Positions 6,492 through 14,327 of a DNA stretch of 27,926 nucleotides are shown here, piece by piece (position 1 is the first letter of the stretch; each line of letters begins with the position of its first letter). The stretch spans positions 1 to 27,926 of the forward strand of contig CAZMIX010000031.1 of NCBI GenBank assembly GCA_964566545.1. Reading direction: 5' to 3'. The translations under genes were made by a program, and so were the position numbers. A model generated the notes under the pieces. That model saw only the letters and a list, made by a program, of their open reading frames with translations. It ran no database searches and had not been told where the DNA came from. The stretch comes from JAEYFP01 sp964566545 (GTDB lineage Bacteria; Bacillota; Clostridia; Lachnospirales; Lachnospiraceae).

Positions 6492-7795
6492 GAACGGTAA
6501 ATGAAATACAGGTTGTCGTTTTGATGGGTGGACTCGGTACAAGGCTGAAAGAATTTACAAAGGAATGCCCAAAGTCGCTTGTAGACGTCGGGGAAAAGCC
6601 GTTTTTTGATTATCAATTGGATTTAATGAAAAAATGGGGCTTTCGTAAATTTGTATTTTTAATTGGCTACCGTGCCGAAATGATTGAACAGTATTATGGG
6701 GATGGTAGGAAGGACGGTATTTCCATAGAGTATTGCTATGATGGGGAGAAGCTGTTAGGGACAGGCGGAGCGGTGCGCAGAGCCCTTAAGTATATAGAAG
6801 AGGACTTTCTTCTGATATACGGTGACTCCTTTATGGATATCAATTTCGAAGAAACGGTTTATCGTTATTTTAGTGGAAAAGCGCAGGGAAAACGTGCGTT
6901 GATGACCGTCCTGAAAAACAATAATCAATTTGACAAGAGTAATGTCGTCATGAAGGATGGCGAGCTTGTGTTGTATGATAAGCACCACGCCGTTCCTGAA
7001 ATGGACTATATTGATTATGGCGTATGTATGTACGAGAGGGCTTTGTTTGAAGATTATGCCGAGGACGTTCCTTTTGATGTGGCACAGATCCAAAATTGTT
7101 TATCCCTTAAAGGAGAAATGACGGCGCATATTGTGACAAAGCGTTTTTATGAAATCGGAAGTCCGGCCTCGCTTGAAGAGTTTCGGACATACGTGGAGCA
7201 TCGCTTCCGTGAGCGTCATCCGGCCATATTTCTTGATAGAGATGGTGTGCTGAATGAAATTGTATTCAATGAGGAAACCGAGCAGCTGGATTCTCCGATG
7301 AACGCCGGTCAGTTTCAGCTTCTTCCGAAGGTAACGGAAGCGCTGCGGCTTTTCAAAGAAAAGGGCTATTATGTGTTCATTGTGACAAACCAGCCTGCGG
7401 CGGCGAAGGGAAAGACAACGCTTGCCAATCTGTATGATATTAATACCTATTTTGCCCAGCAGATGAAAGAGGCGGGAGCGGAGCTGGATGATATTTTTAT
7501 GTGTCCGCATTACACAAGGAAGCTTCCGATGACGAAAGAGGACTTTTTAATACAATCCTGCGATTGCCGCAAGCCGAAGCCGGGCTTGCTTCTCAAGGCA
7601 AAGGAACGCTACCGCATCGACTGGGAACACTCCTATATGATAGGGGATTCTTATACCGATATCGAAGCAGGAAAAAAAGCTGGGGTGAAGACGATTTTTT
7701 TGGGCGATCTGAAATGTGATGTCTGCAAGCGCCTTCACGGCAATCTACCTGATTATATTGTACCTGACGTTTATAAGACGGTTGGTATTGTATAA
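6488..7795 (+). CDS. hddC-gmhB: Fusion: heptose-1-phosphate nucleotidyltransferase (HddC-like) + heptose-1,7-bisphosphate phosphatase (GmhB-like)
   Basis: One 435-residue polypeptide joins two pathway enzymes. Residues about 8-235 are a nucleotidyltransferase with VVLMGGLGTRLKE (10-22), the uridylyl/guanylyl-transferase lysine in PKSLVDV (28-34), LGTGGAVRRAL and YGDSFMDI. Residues about 243-435 are a HAD-IIIA phosphatase with motif I FLDRDGVLN, motif II VTNQ, the lysine in RKPKPGLL and motif IV GDSYTDIEAG. The GmhB zinc ligands are present as C339/H341 (CPH) and C358/C360 (CDC). The phosphatase would remove the 7-phosphate and the transferase would add NMP from NTP (GTP in the known HddC pathway). 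The stop-start overlap with hddA indicates coupled translation. Guanylyl specificity is inferred, not visible. Confidence 0.88.
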   Translation: MRTVNEIQVVVLMGGLGTRLKEFTKECPKSLVDVGEKPFFDYQLDLMKKWGFRKFVFLIGYRAEMIEQYYGDGRKDGISIEYCYDGEKLLGTGGAVRRALKYIEEDFLLIYGDSFMDINFEETVYRYFSGKAQGKRALMTVLKNNNQFDKSNVVMKDGELVLYDKHHAVPEMDYIDYGVCMYERALFEDYAEDVPFDVAQIQNCLSLKGEMTAHIVTKRFYEIGSPASLEEFRTYVEHRFRERHPAIFLDRDGVLNEIVFNEETEQLDSPMNAGQFQLLPKVTEALRLFKEKGYYVFIVTNQPAAAKGKTTLANLYDINTYFAQQMKEAGAELDDIFMCPHYTRKLPMTKEDFLIQSCDCRKPKPGLLLKAKERYRIDWEHSYMIGDSYTDIEAGKKAGVKTIFLGDLKCDVCKRLHGNLPDYIVPDVYKTVGIV

Positions 7796-7848
7796 TATAA
7801 ATTATTTATTTATCCATATTTGTGCGAAGAGAAAAGGAGGAAGCAAAT

Positions 7849-8415
7849 ATGAACAGGAGTTACATCGAGCAGTATTTGAAAGAGACAATGAGAATTGTCG
7901 AGATGGTTTCCAGAGAGGAAATCGAAAAGGGAGTAGAGATACTCAAGGAAACGAGGGAGAATGGCGGAAGGCTCTTTGTTTTAGGTGTCGGCGGCAGTGC
8001 GGCGAACGCTTCTCATGCGGTCAATGATTTCAGAAAAATCGGCGGCATTGAGACTTATGCGCCGACGGACAATGTGTCGGAGCTGACGGCGAGGACGAAT
8101 GACGAGGGCTGGGAGACGACATTTACGGAGTGGCTGAAGGTTTCAAGGCTGAAAGAAACGGATACACTGATGGTATTTTCTGTCGGAGGCGGCAGCGAAA
8201 CGACTTCGCTCAATATTGTCAATGCGCTGAAGCTAGGCAAGGAACGCGGGGCGAAGGTAATCTCCATCGTGTCGCGCGACGGAGGCTATTCCAAACAAGT
8301 TTCTGATGCCTGTGTGCTGATTCCCGTAGTAGCCGAGGATCGGATTACTCCGCATGCGGAAGGTTGGCAGGGTGTTATCTGGCACTTGCTTGTCAATGCG
8401 TTAAATGTAGATTAA
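7849..8415 (+). CDS. gmhA: Sedoheptulose-7-phosphate isomerase (SIS domain)
   Basis: This 188-residue, single-SIS-domain enzyme is predicted to convert sedoheptulose-7-phosphate to D-glycero-D-manno-heptose-7-phosphate, the first committed heptose step. The sugar-phosphate-binding motifs are GVGGSAANA (46-54) and SVGGGSETTSLN (111-122), where E. coli GmhA has an SGNS motif. The NDEGWE segment (84-89) and the C-terminal HAEGWQGVIWH (169-179) provide His, Glu and Gln residues of the type used for ring opening and isomerisation. Length is close to E. coli GmhA (192). ATG 7849 is chosen because AAGGAGG lies at 7834-7840; an upstream in-frame start at 7822 would place the RBS inside the gene. It is part of the operon, 53 bases after the fusion gene. 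Confidence 0.87.
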   Translation: MNRSYIEQYLKETMRIVEMVSREEIEKGVEILKETRENGGRLFVLGVGGSAANASHAVNDFRKIGGIETYAPTDNVSELTARTNDEGWETTFTEWLKVSRLKETDTLMVFSVGGGSETTSLNIVNALKLGKERGAKVISIVSRDGGYSKQVSDACVLIPVVAEDRITPHAEGWQGVIWHLLVNALNVD

Positions 8416-8440
8416 ATCTATGGGCAAAGGAGAACCGACT

Positions 8441-9160
8441 ATGAAATTTGAAGATTTGAAGATTACCATCTATGCGGATGGAGCGGATATAGAAGGCATG
8501 AAGGAAGAGTATCAAAAAGGATATGTAAAAGGTTTTACAACTAATCCGACTCTGATGAAAAAGGCGGGCGTGAAGGATTATGTGAGCTTTGCGAAAGCGG
8601 CTCTTTTAGAAATCAACGACCTGCCTCTATCGTTTGAGGTGTTTGCGGATGATTTTGAGACAATGGAAAAAGAAGCAAAAGTGATTGCCGGTTTAGGAGA
8701 AAATGTCTATGTAAAAATCCCTATTACAAATTCTTCCGGAGAATCAAGCATTCCATTGATTAAGAGGCTGTCGGAGGCCGGATTAAAGCTAAATGTGACC
8801 GCAATGCTGACGCTCGAGCAGGTGAGGGAAACCGTTGCTGCTTTTGCGCCGGGAGCGCAGAATATTGTATCGGTGTTTGCGGGAAGGATCATGGACACGG
8901 GTGTGGATGCCACGGTTATCATGAAGAAGGCTTCGGAGCTTTGCAGACAAAAGCCGGGAACGCTGTTGTTATGGGCAAGCTGTCGTGAGGTTTACAATAT
9001 TATTCAGGCGGATGCGTGTGGAACGGACATTATTACGGTGACGAACGACATCCTTGCGAAGCTGCCGAACCTCGGGAAGGATTTGACGCATCTTTCGCTG
9101 GAGACGGTGCAGATGTTTACGCGGGACGGAAAGAGTCTTGGTTACTCGATTCTTGGTTAA
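8441..9160 (+). CDS. Small transaldolase (TalC/FSA family)
   Basis: This 239-residue TIM-barrel class I aldolase is of the short transaldolase/fructose-6-phosphate aldolase subfamily. Visible motifs are GFTTNPTLMKKAG (31-43), SFEVFADD (64-71), the Schiff-base lysine K92 in NVYVKIP, LNVTAMLTLEQ and SVFAGRIMDTGVDA. Start 8441 has AAAGGAGA 7 bases upstream; an in-frame ATG at 8420 has none. As a transaldolase it would move a dihydroxyacetone unit and can make sedoheptulose-7-phosphate from fructose-6-phosphate and erythrose-4-phosphate. That product is the substrate of the isomerase encoded 25 bases upstream. The location makes a dedicated supply role likely. An aldolase acting on another sugar phosphate is the alternative. 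Confidence 0.87.
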   Translation: MKFEDLKITIYADGADIEGMKEEYQKGYVKGFTTNPTLMKKAGVKDYVSFAKAALLEINDLPLSFEVFADDFETMEKEAKVIAGLGENVYVKIPITNSSGESSIPLIKRLSEAGLKLNVTAMLTLEQVRETVAAFAPGAQNIVSVFAGRIMDTGVDATVIMKKASELCRQKPGTLLLWASCREVYNIIQADACGTDIITVTNDILAKLPNLGKDLTHLSLETVQMFTRDGKSLGYSILG

Positions 9161-9210
9161 TCCGTCGATCTTAAAGTGATCGGACAAAGAAATAAAAACT
9201 ACTGAAAAAA

Positions 9211-9239
9211 TTGACAATTTCTCTTTTTTGCGTTATATT
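9211..9239 (+). promoter_or_regulatory. Strong sigma-A promoter for the DUF6465 gene
   Basis: A consensus TTGACA (9211-9216) and TATATT (9234-9239) are separated by exactly 17 bp. Transcription would start near 9246. A hairpin of about 9 bp, GAGGATTTT with AAAATCTTC (one G-U pair), lies at the 5' end of the RNA and may protect it from decay. Confidence 0.75.
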
Positions 9240-9334
9240 ACCAATTAAGTGAGGATTTTGTAAAATCTTCCTATTGTAATATGAGGGTATGGAGATGTTT
9301 ATTGGGATAACCGCAAATCTGAAAGGAGATTGTT

Positions 9335-9667
9335 ATGGCAGAAGTTAAGAAAACAACCGCGGCAAAGAAAGAGCCTGTCAAAAAAGAAGAGGGAAAGAAG
9401 CCGGTGACGGCTGTAAAAAAAACAGTGGCCAAGAAGCCGGCTGTAAGAAAACCGGCGGCAAAAAAGGAAGCTGTAAAAGAAGGCTTTTATGTACAGTTCT
9501 ATGGGAAGGACTTAGAGCAGATTGAGGTGACGAAGCAGGCGAAGGCGGCTTATAAAGCGGCAGGCAATAAAGCGGCAATTAAGAGCATTGATGTCTATGT
9601 GAAGCCTGAGGAAAGCGCCGCATATTATGTGGTAAACGGCGATATCACAGGTAAGTTTGAAGTCTAA
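9335..9667 (+). CDS. DUF6465 family protein with histone-H1-like Lys/Ala/Pro-rich tail
   Basis: The 110-residue product has two parts. Residues 1-48 are a low-complexity, strongly basic Lys/Ala/Pro/Val tail with repeats such as KKPAVRKPAAKK, resembling bacterial H1-like nucleoid proteins. Residues 50-110 form a small conserved domain (FYVQFYGKDLEQIEV, IDVYVKPEESAAYYVVNG and a final GKFEV) that matches what I know as DUF6465. AAAGGAGA lies 7 bases before ATG 9335. The gene is monocistronic, with its own strong promoter and terminator, implying abundant expression. Function is unknown; binding to nucleic acid through the tail is an inference from charge only. No signal peptide or membrane helix is visible. 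Confidence 0.8.
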   Translation: MAEVKKTTAAKKEPVKKEEGKKPVTAVKKTVAKKPAVRKPAAKKEAVKEGFYVQFYGKDLEQIEVTKQAKAAYKAAGNKAAIKSIDVYVKPEESAAYYVVNGDITGKFEV

Positions 9668-9683
9668 TTACATAGTTTAATGA

Positions 9684-9720
9684 AAGAGAGGCATTGATGA
9701 TGTCTCTCTTATTTTATTTA
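9684..9720 (+). terminator. Rho-independent terminator of the DUF6465 gene
   Basis: AAGAGAGGCAT (9684-9694) pairs with ATGTCTCTCTT (9700-9710) with one G-U pair and a 5-base loop. The T-rich run ATTTTATTTA follows directly. Confidence 0.75.
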
Positions 9721-9738
9721 AATTTAATTTTTAGTTTA

Positions 9739-9767
9739 TTGAAATATGTCTGTTTAGTTAGTAGACT
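9739..9767 (+). promoter_or_regulatory. Possible promoter for the ABC transporter pair
   Basis: TTGAAA (9739-9744) and TAGACT (9762-9767) have a 17-bp spacer. It lies between the terminator at 9684-9720 and the ATPase start at 9802. The match is moderate, but some promoter is needed here after the terminator. Confidence 0.35.
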
Positions 9768-9801
9768 GTAGAAAGACCAATAGAAAAAAGGGAATCGAAT
9801 A

Positions 9802-10506
9802 ATGAAGGTATTTGTGACACTGAAAGATGTAAAGAAAATTTACCATATGGGCGAAGTTGAGGTTCGCGCAGTGGACGGCATTGATTTTGAAATTTTAGAG
9901 GGTGAGTTTGTCGTCATTGTGGGACCGTCCGGTGCAGGGAAGACAACCGTACTGAATATTCTAGGTGGTATGGACAGCGCGACCTCGGGCGAGGTTATCG
10001 TAAATGGCATGGATATTGCCGCCTATACGAACCGGCAGCTTACGACATATCGCAGGGAGGAAATAGGATTTGTATTCCAGTTCTATAATCTTGTACAGAA
10101 TCTGACCGCACTCGAAAATGTCGAGCTTGCGCTGCAAATCAGCAAAAATCCGCTGGGCGCACAGGAGGTCATGCGTGAGGTGGGACTTGAGGAGCGTATG
10201 GACAACTTTCCGGCGCAGTTATCCGGCGGAGAGCAGCAGAGAGTTGCGATTGCACGTGCGCTTGCTAAAAATCCGAAGCTGTTATTATGCGATGAGCCTA
10301 CCGGCGCTCTCGATTATGTGACGGGAAAGGCAATCCTGAAGCTTTTGCAGGACACCTGTCGTCAGCGGGGAATGACAGTCATTGTCATCACGCATAATTC
10401 AGCGATTGCCCCAATGGCGGATCGTCTTATTAAAATAAAGAACGGAAAGGTCAGCAGTATATCAAAAAATGAACAGGTGGTTTCCGTTGAAGATATTGAA
10501 TGGTAA
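9802..10506 (+). CDS. ABC transporter ATP-binding protein (MacB/LolD/FtsE-like)
   Basis: This 234-residue cytoplasmic nucleotide-binding subunit shows Walker A GPSGAGKT (41-48), the Q-loop in VFQF (91-94), the ABC signature LSGGEQQ (140-146), Walker B LLLCDE (160-165) with D-loop GALD, and the switch histidine H198 in ITHN. The sequence around GMDSATSGEVIVNGMDIAAY is typical of ATPases that serve FtsX-type permeases (type VII or MacB-like systems). The permease gene follows 42 bases downstream, so the two should form one complex. Such systems power mechanical work, efflux or lipid/peptide handling at the cell surface; the substrate is not evident. No membrane-fusion (MacA-like) gene accompanies them. 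Confidence 0.93.
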   Translation: MKVFVTLKDVKKIYHMGEVEVRAVDGIDFEILEGEFVVIVGPSGAGKTTVLNILGGMDSATSGEVIVNGMDIAAYTNRQLTTYRREEIGFVFQFYNLVQNLTALENVELALQISKNPLGAQEVMREVGLEERMDNFPAQLSGGEQQRVAIARALAKNPKLLLCDEPTGALDYVTGKAILKLLQDTCRQRGMTVIVITHNSAIAPMADRLIKIKNGKVSSISKNEQVVSVEDIEW

Positions 10507-10548
10507 TGCGTTTCAGCTTGGAAATAGGAAAATTCAGGTAGTATACAG

Positions 10549-13500
10549 ATGAAAAAAAAGGCACTGAGAAAAGAATTTTATATGGAAATTAAAAAGAGCT
10601 TCAATCGGTTTCTGTCTATCTTTCTGATTGTGGCTCTTGGTGTTGCGTTTTTTTCCGGTATTCGGGCGACAAGTCCTGACATGCGAATGTCCGCAGATTC
10701 CATTTATAAGGAAAGTAAGCTGATGGATATACGTGTGCTGAGCACACTCGGGTTGACCGAGGAGGACTTGGAGGCTATTGGGGAAATCGAAGGGATCCGG
10801 ACGGCGATGCCGGCCTATTCCGCGGATATGCTCTGTGATACGGAAAATAGGCAGCTTATTGTGAAGCTGATGTCCTACCCGGACGAACTGAATAAAATCA
10901 CGGTAAGGGAGGGGCGGATGCCCGAAAAAAGCGGCGAATGCCTTGCGGATACTGCGTTTATTACGTCCTCGGGTCTTTCGATCGGTGATACGGTTCAGGT
11001 AAAGTCTGGTACGGAGGACGCAATTGAGGAGACACTCTGCACGAATACGTTTACAATCGTAGGCACCGGCTCGACATCCTATTACTTGTCGCTTGACAGA
11101 GGCAGCAGTGTGATTGGGAGCGGGAGTCTTGACGGATTCTTTATTATTCCGAAAGGGGACTTTTCTCTTGAGGCTTATACGGAAATCTATATCGAGGTGG
11201 AGGGCGCGGGCGAGCTGGACAGCTATACCGAGAAATATGATGACCATGTGGAGGCGATTGTTAAAAAAATTGAGGCAATTTCGGGCTCTCGTGCGGAGAT
11301 TCGATACGAGTCCGTCGTAATGGAGGCCAATGATAAAATAGCGGATGGGGAACAGGAAATTGCCGATGCCGAAAAGGAACTGTCTGATGTGGGGCAGGAG
11401 CTTGCCGATGCAAAGCAGGAGCTTGCGGACGGTGAGGAGGAGCTTGTCGACGGCAAACAGAAAATTGCCGATGCAAAGCAGGAGATTCAGGATAAGGATC
11501 GGGAAATTAAGGACGGCGAGCAGGAACTTGCCGATGCAAAGATCGAGCTTGCCGATGCGCTCGTGGAGTTGACGGATGGCAAGAATGAAATCGAAGAAAA
11601 CGAACAAAAGCTGCTTGACGGCAGAGTGGAAATTATGCGCAATAAGGAAAAGCTGCGGGACGGTGAGAAGCAGCTTAAGGAGGGTAAGGAGCTGTTGCTC
11701 CAAAAGGAAGAGGAGCTGCTCGCCGGAAAGGCTGCGCTCACAGAGCAGGAAACAGCGCTAAATGGTCTGCAAAGCGGGTATCCTTCCTTTGATCCAAGCG
11801 ATGGGAGTCAGATTCCCGCATGCCAGTTATTTTTAAAGAGTTTTGCATCCTATCTTTCGTCGAGCGGCATGACACCGCAGGCCTTGTCGGATAGCACAAG
11901 CGGTAAGAAATCGGTCAAATTTTTTGAAGATTTAATAAATTTCTCTTCGGGGATATATCAGGATGCGTCATCATGGACGTCGATGGAAGAGACGGAAAGA
12001 CTGGCGGAGCTTGCGGCACTGCATGGATTTTCCGGCTCCTACATTAGCACTGCGTTATCTACGGTAAAGGAAAAAAAGATCGAGGTTGCGGCGGGTGAGG
12101 AACAGATCGTAGCTTCTAAGACAGAGATTGCCGCTAAGGAAACGGAGATTGCGGAGGGCTGGGATAAAATTCATGAGGCGGAGTATGATATTCTGGATGG
12201 AGAAGCCAAGCTTGCCGATGCAAAAGTGGAGTGGGAGGACGGCTATCGGGAATATGAAGACGGCCTCAAGGAATATGCGGATGGCACACAGGAACTAGAG
12301 GACGGCAAGAAAAAGATGGCAGACGGCAAGCGGGAGCTTGCCGAGAAAGAGCAGGAGCTTTTGGATGGTGAGCAAGAGCTTTTGGACGGAAAGCTTGAAT
12401 ACGCGGACGGTGAACAGGAATATCTGGATGCCAAGGCTGAGGCCGACATCGAGATTTCTGATGCCAAAAAGGAAATTGCGGATGCCAGAGAAAAGGTGAA
12501 TGATCTGGAGGTGCCGGAGTGGTATGTGCTGGATAGGAATTATATCCAAACCTATGTGGAGTACGGGCAGGATTCGGATCGGATTGGCGCGATCGGAGAA
12601 GTATTTCCTGCTATTTTCTTTTTAGTTGCGGCACTTGTGGCACTTACGACAATGACACGAATGGTGGAAGAGGAGCGCACACAGATCGGCACCTTGAAGG
12701 CGCTCGGCTACAGTAATGCAAATATAGCGGCCAAATATTTGCTTTATGCCTTAAGTGCGAGCCTGCTCGGAAGTCTCGCCGGTCTTGTGATCGGACAGAC
12801 TATAATTCCCTATATCATTATTAACGCATATGCGATTATGTATATAAATTTGACTACGGTAATGACGCCATTAAGTCTGAAATATTCCGTCAGCGCCACA
12901 CTCGTTGCGATCGGCTGTACGACGTTTGCCACCCTGCTTGCATGCTATAAGGAACTTGCTGCCACGCCGGCTGTTTTGATGCGCCCGGCGGCGCCGAAGG
13001 CAGGTAAGCGTGTCTTTTTAGAACGCCTTCCATTTATATGGAAGAAACTTAACTTTACGAAGAAATCTACAATCAGAAATCTGATCCGCTACAAAAAGAG
13101 ATTTTTCATGACGGTATTTGGAATCGGCGGTTGTATGGGACTTCTGCTTGTAGGCTTTGGGATCAAGGATTCCATATCCGCGATCGCGGAAAAACAGTTT
13201 GGTGAAATTCTCCTTTATGATGCGGATATCACAATAGAGGAAAAAGCCACGGAGGAAGAAAAGGGAGCGCTGATCGAGCGACTTGAGTCGGATGAGAGGA
13301 TTGAGAGCTATCTTTATGGAAAACAAAACGCAATTGATATTCAGGCCAACGGAACAATAAAGAACGGTTATCTGATCGTTCCGTCGGATAATGAAAAGGT
13401 CGCGGACTATATCTGCTTTAGAGACAGACTTACGAAGGAGAGCAGTACGCTGGGTGACGAAGGCGTTATTATTTCCGAAAAGCTGGCAAAGCTTTTGGAT

Positions 13501-14193
13501 GTGGAGCCCGGCGATATGATTACGCTGCAGGAGGATGATATATCCGGTGTAACGGTGACAATAGAGGCGGTGACAGAAAATTATTTTCTTCATTATGTCT
13601 ATATGAGCAGCTCCCTTTATGAAAAAACATACGGGGAAGCTCCTATTTACAGCCAAATCTTTTTAAATAACAGCCAAAAAGACGAAGCGTTTGAGAGTGC
13701 GCTTGCAACAGACTATCTGGAATTGAAGGCGGTTGCAGGCATGACATTTTACAGTGAGACAGCGGACAGGATCAACAAGATGCTGACAAGTCTGGATACC
13801 GTCATCTATGTGCTTGTTATTGCGGCAGGACTACTTGCCTTTGTCGTATTATATAATTTGAACAATATCAATATTAATGAAAGAAAGCGGGAGCTTGCAA
13901 CGCTGAAGGTGCTTGGTTTTTATGATAAAGAGGTTGACAGCTATGTCAATAGAGAAAATATTATCCTGACAATCATAGGTTCTATTTTCGGCGTTTTTAT
14001 CGGTTTTTTACTTCACCGGTTTGTCATAGTAACCGCGGAAATTGATTTAATGATGTTTGGGAGGGAAATCAAACTGGTCAGCTATTTTTATAGCGCCGCC
14101 CTGACATTTGCGTTTTCCTTTATTGTCAATGTGGCCATGTCGTTTAGGCTTAAGAAGATCAACATGGTCGAATCGTTGAAGAGCGTAGAGTGA
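10549..14193 (+). CDS. FtsX-type ABC permease with long extracellular heptad-repeat arms
   Basis: This 1214-residue permease has an N-terminal membrane helix (about 20-42) followed by a MacB-like extracytoplasmic region (about 45-260). Two uninterrupted heptad-repeat blocks lie at 262-404 and 514-653 with consensus [L/I]xD[G/A]xxE. They are separated by a roughly 105-residue non-repetitive segment that could form the tip of a helical hairpin. The first FtsX domain starts near 683, with the helix-loop VEEERTQIGTLKALGYS. A second membrane-anchored half starts near 851, and the final FtsX domain, containing NERKRELATLKVLGFY, runs about 1083-1214. AGGTAG lies about 8 bases before ATG 10549, a weak RBS. 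It works with the ATPase just upstream. The cargo is unknown; a mechanical or envelope-spanning role is inferred from the arms. Confidence 0.9.
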   Translation: MKKKALRKEFYMEIKKSFNRFLSIFLIVALGVAFFSGIRATSPDMRMSADSIYKESKLMDIRVLSTLGLTEEDLEAIGEIEGIRTAMPAYSADMLCDTENRQLIVKLMSYPDELNKITVREGRMPEKSGECLADTAFITSSGLSIGDTVQVKSGTEDAIEETLCTNTFTIVGTGSTSYYLSLDRGSSVIGSGSLDGFFIIPKGDFSLEAYTEIYIEVEGAGELDSYTEKYDDHVEAIVKKIEAISGSRAEIRYESVVMEANDKIADGEQEIADAEKELSDVGQELADAKQELADGEEELVDGKQKIADAKQEIQDKDREIKDGEQELADAKIELADALVELTDGKNEIEENEQKLLDGRVEIMRNKEKLRDGEKQLKEGKELLLQKEEELLAGKAALTEQETALNGLQSGYPSFDPSDGSQIPACQLFLKSFASYLSSSGMTPQALSDSTSGKKSVKFFEDLINFSSGIYQDASSWTSMEETERLAELAALHGFSGSYISTALSTVKEKKIEVAAGEEQIVASKTEIAAKETEIAEGWDKIHEAEYDILDGEAKLADAKVEWEDGYREYEDGLKEYADGTQELEDGKKKMADGKRELAEKEQELLDGEQELLDGKLEYADGEQEYLDAKAEADIEISDAKKEIADAREKVNDLEVPEWYVLDRNYIQTYVEYGQDSDRIGAIGEVFPAIFFLVAALVALTTMTRMVEEERTQIGTLKALGYSNANIAAKYLLYALSASLLGSLAGLVIGQTIIPYIIINAYAIMYINLTTVMTPLSLKYSVSATLVAIGCTTFATLLACYKELAATPAVLMRPAAPKAGKRVFLERLPFIWKKLNFTKKSTIRNLIRYKKRFFMTVFGIGGCMGLLLVGFGIKDSISAIAEKQFGEILLYDADITIEEKATEEEKGALIERLESDERIESYLYGKQNAIDIQANGTIKNGYLIVPSDNEKVADYICFRDRLTKESSTLGDEGVIISEKLAKLLDVEPGDMITLQEDDISGVTVTIEAVTENYFLHYVYMSSSLYEKTYGEAPIYSQIFLNNSQKDEAFESALATDYLELKAVAGMTFYSETADRINKMLTSLDTVIYVLVIAAGLLAFVVLYNLNNININERKRELATLKVLGFYDKEVDSYVNRENIILTIIGSIFGVFIGFLLHRFVIVTAEIDLMMFGREIKLVSYFYSAALTFAFSFIVNVAMSFRLKKINMVESLKSVE
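11332..11762 (+). repeat. First heptad-coding repeat block (about 20 units of 21 bp)
   Basis: In-frame 21-bp periodicity encodes heptads such as LADAKQE, LADGEEE, IADAKQE and LTDGKNE. It is a protein-level repeat inside the permease gene; units differ at the DNA level, so it is an old expansion rather than a fresh tandem duplication. Confidence 0.85.
12089..12515 (+). repeat. Second heptad-coding repeat block (about 19 units of 21 bp)
   Basis: Heptads such as LADAKVE, YADGTQE, LEDGKKK, LLDGEQE and YADGEQE continue the same pattern, with more aromatic core residues (W, Y) than block 1. One four-residue unit (ADIE) breaks the register near the end. It is the probable return arm of the helical hairpin. 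Confidence 0.85.
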
Positions 14194-14232
14194 GGCTTAG
14201 CAAATTTTTATATTTATTTTAGAATTAGGGTG

Positions 14233-14261
14233 TTGACATTAAAAGGTACTAGTGATATGTT
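14233..14261 (+). promoter_or_regulatory. Sigma-A promoter of the hrcA operon
   Basis: TTGACA (14233-14238) and TATGTT (14256-14261) have a 17-bp spacer. The predicted start near 14268 lies just before the CIRCE element, the normal arrangement for HrcA autoregulation. Confidence 0.8.
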
Positions 14262-14273
14262 TAGTACAGAAAT

Positions 14274-14302
14274 GTTAGCACTCTTTTGCGTCGAGTGCTA
14301 AC
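14274..14302 (+). promoter_or_regulatory. CIRCE operator (HrcA binding site)
   Basis: GTTAGCACTC (14274-14283), a 9-base spacer and GAGTGCTAAC (14293-14302) form a perfect CIRCE inverted repeat. HrcA binds it to repress the class I heat-shock operon. Its position in the initial transcribed region would block transcription start and also form a hairpin in the mRNA leader. Confidence 0.97.
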
Positions 14303-14327
14303 AGAAAAAAGAGAGGGATGTGATGGG

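Noticed and set aside
2659..9160. A pel or LPS-type ADP-heptose operon
   Set aside because: There are no PelF/PelG-like genes, and the kinase is GHMP-type (HddA) rather than the PfkB-type HldE, so the ADP-L-glycero-beta-D-manno-heptose route is not supported.
9161..9185. Terminator after the transaldolase gene
   Set aside because: Only a short bulged stem (GTCGATC with GATCGGAC) is present and no T-run follows, so I do not call it.
10534..11703. 389-codon open frame on the minus strand
   Set aside because: It is the antisense shadow of the heptad-repeat region of the permease; the 21-bp periodicity keeps the opposite frame open. It has no RBS and no recognisable domain.
11332..12515. Regular repeats that could suggest a CRISPR array or minisatellite
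   Set aside because: The period is 21 bp with no spacers, and the repeats are in frame and conserved at protein level as heptads; this is a coiled coil.
13018..13656. 212-codon open frame on the minus strand
   Set aside because: It is antisense to the second half of the FtsX-type permease, with no start signal and a composition unlike the neighbouring proteins.
14286..14327. HrcA starting at TTG 14286
   Set aside because: That start lies inside CIRCE and has no RBS; family N-termini begin near the LDERKKKIL segment, fitting GTG 14328.
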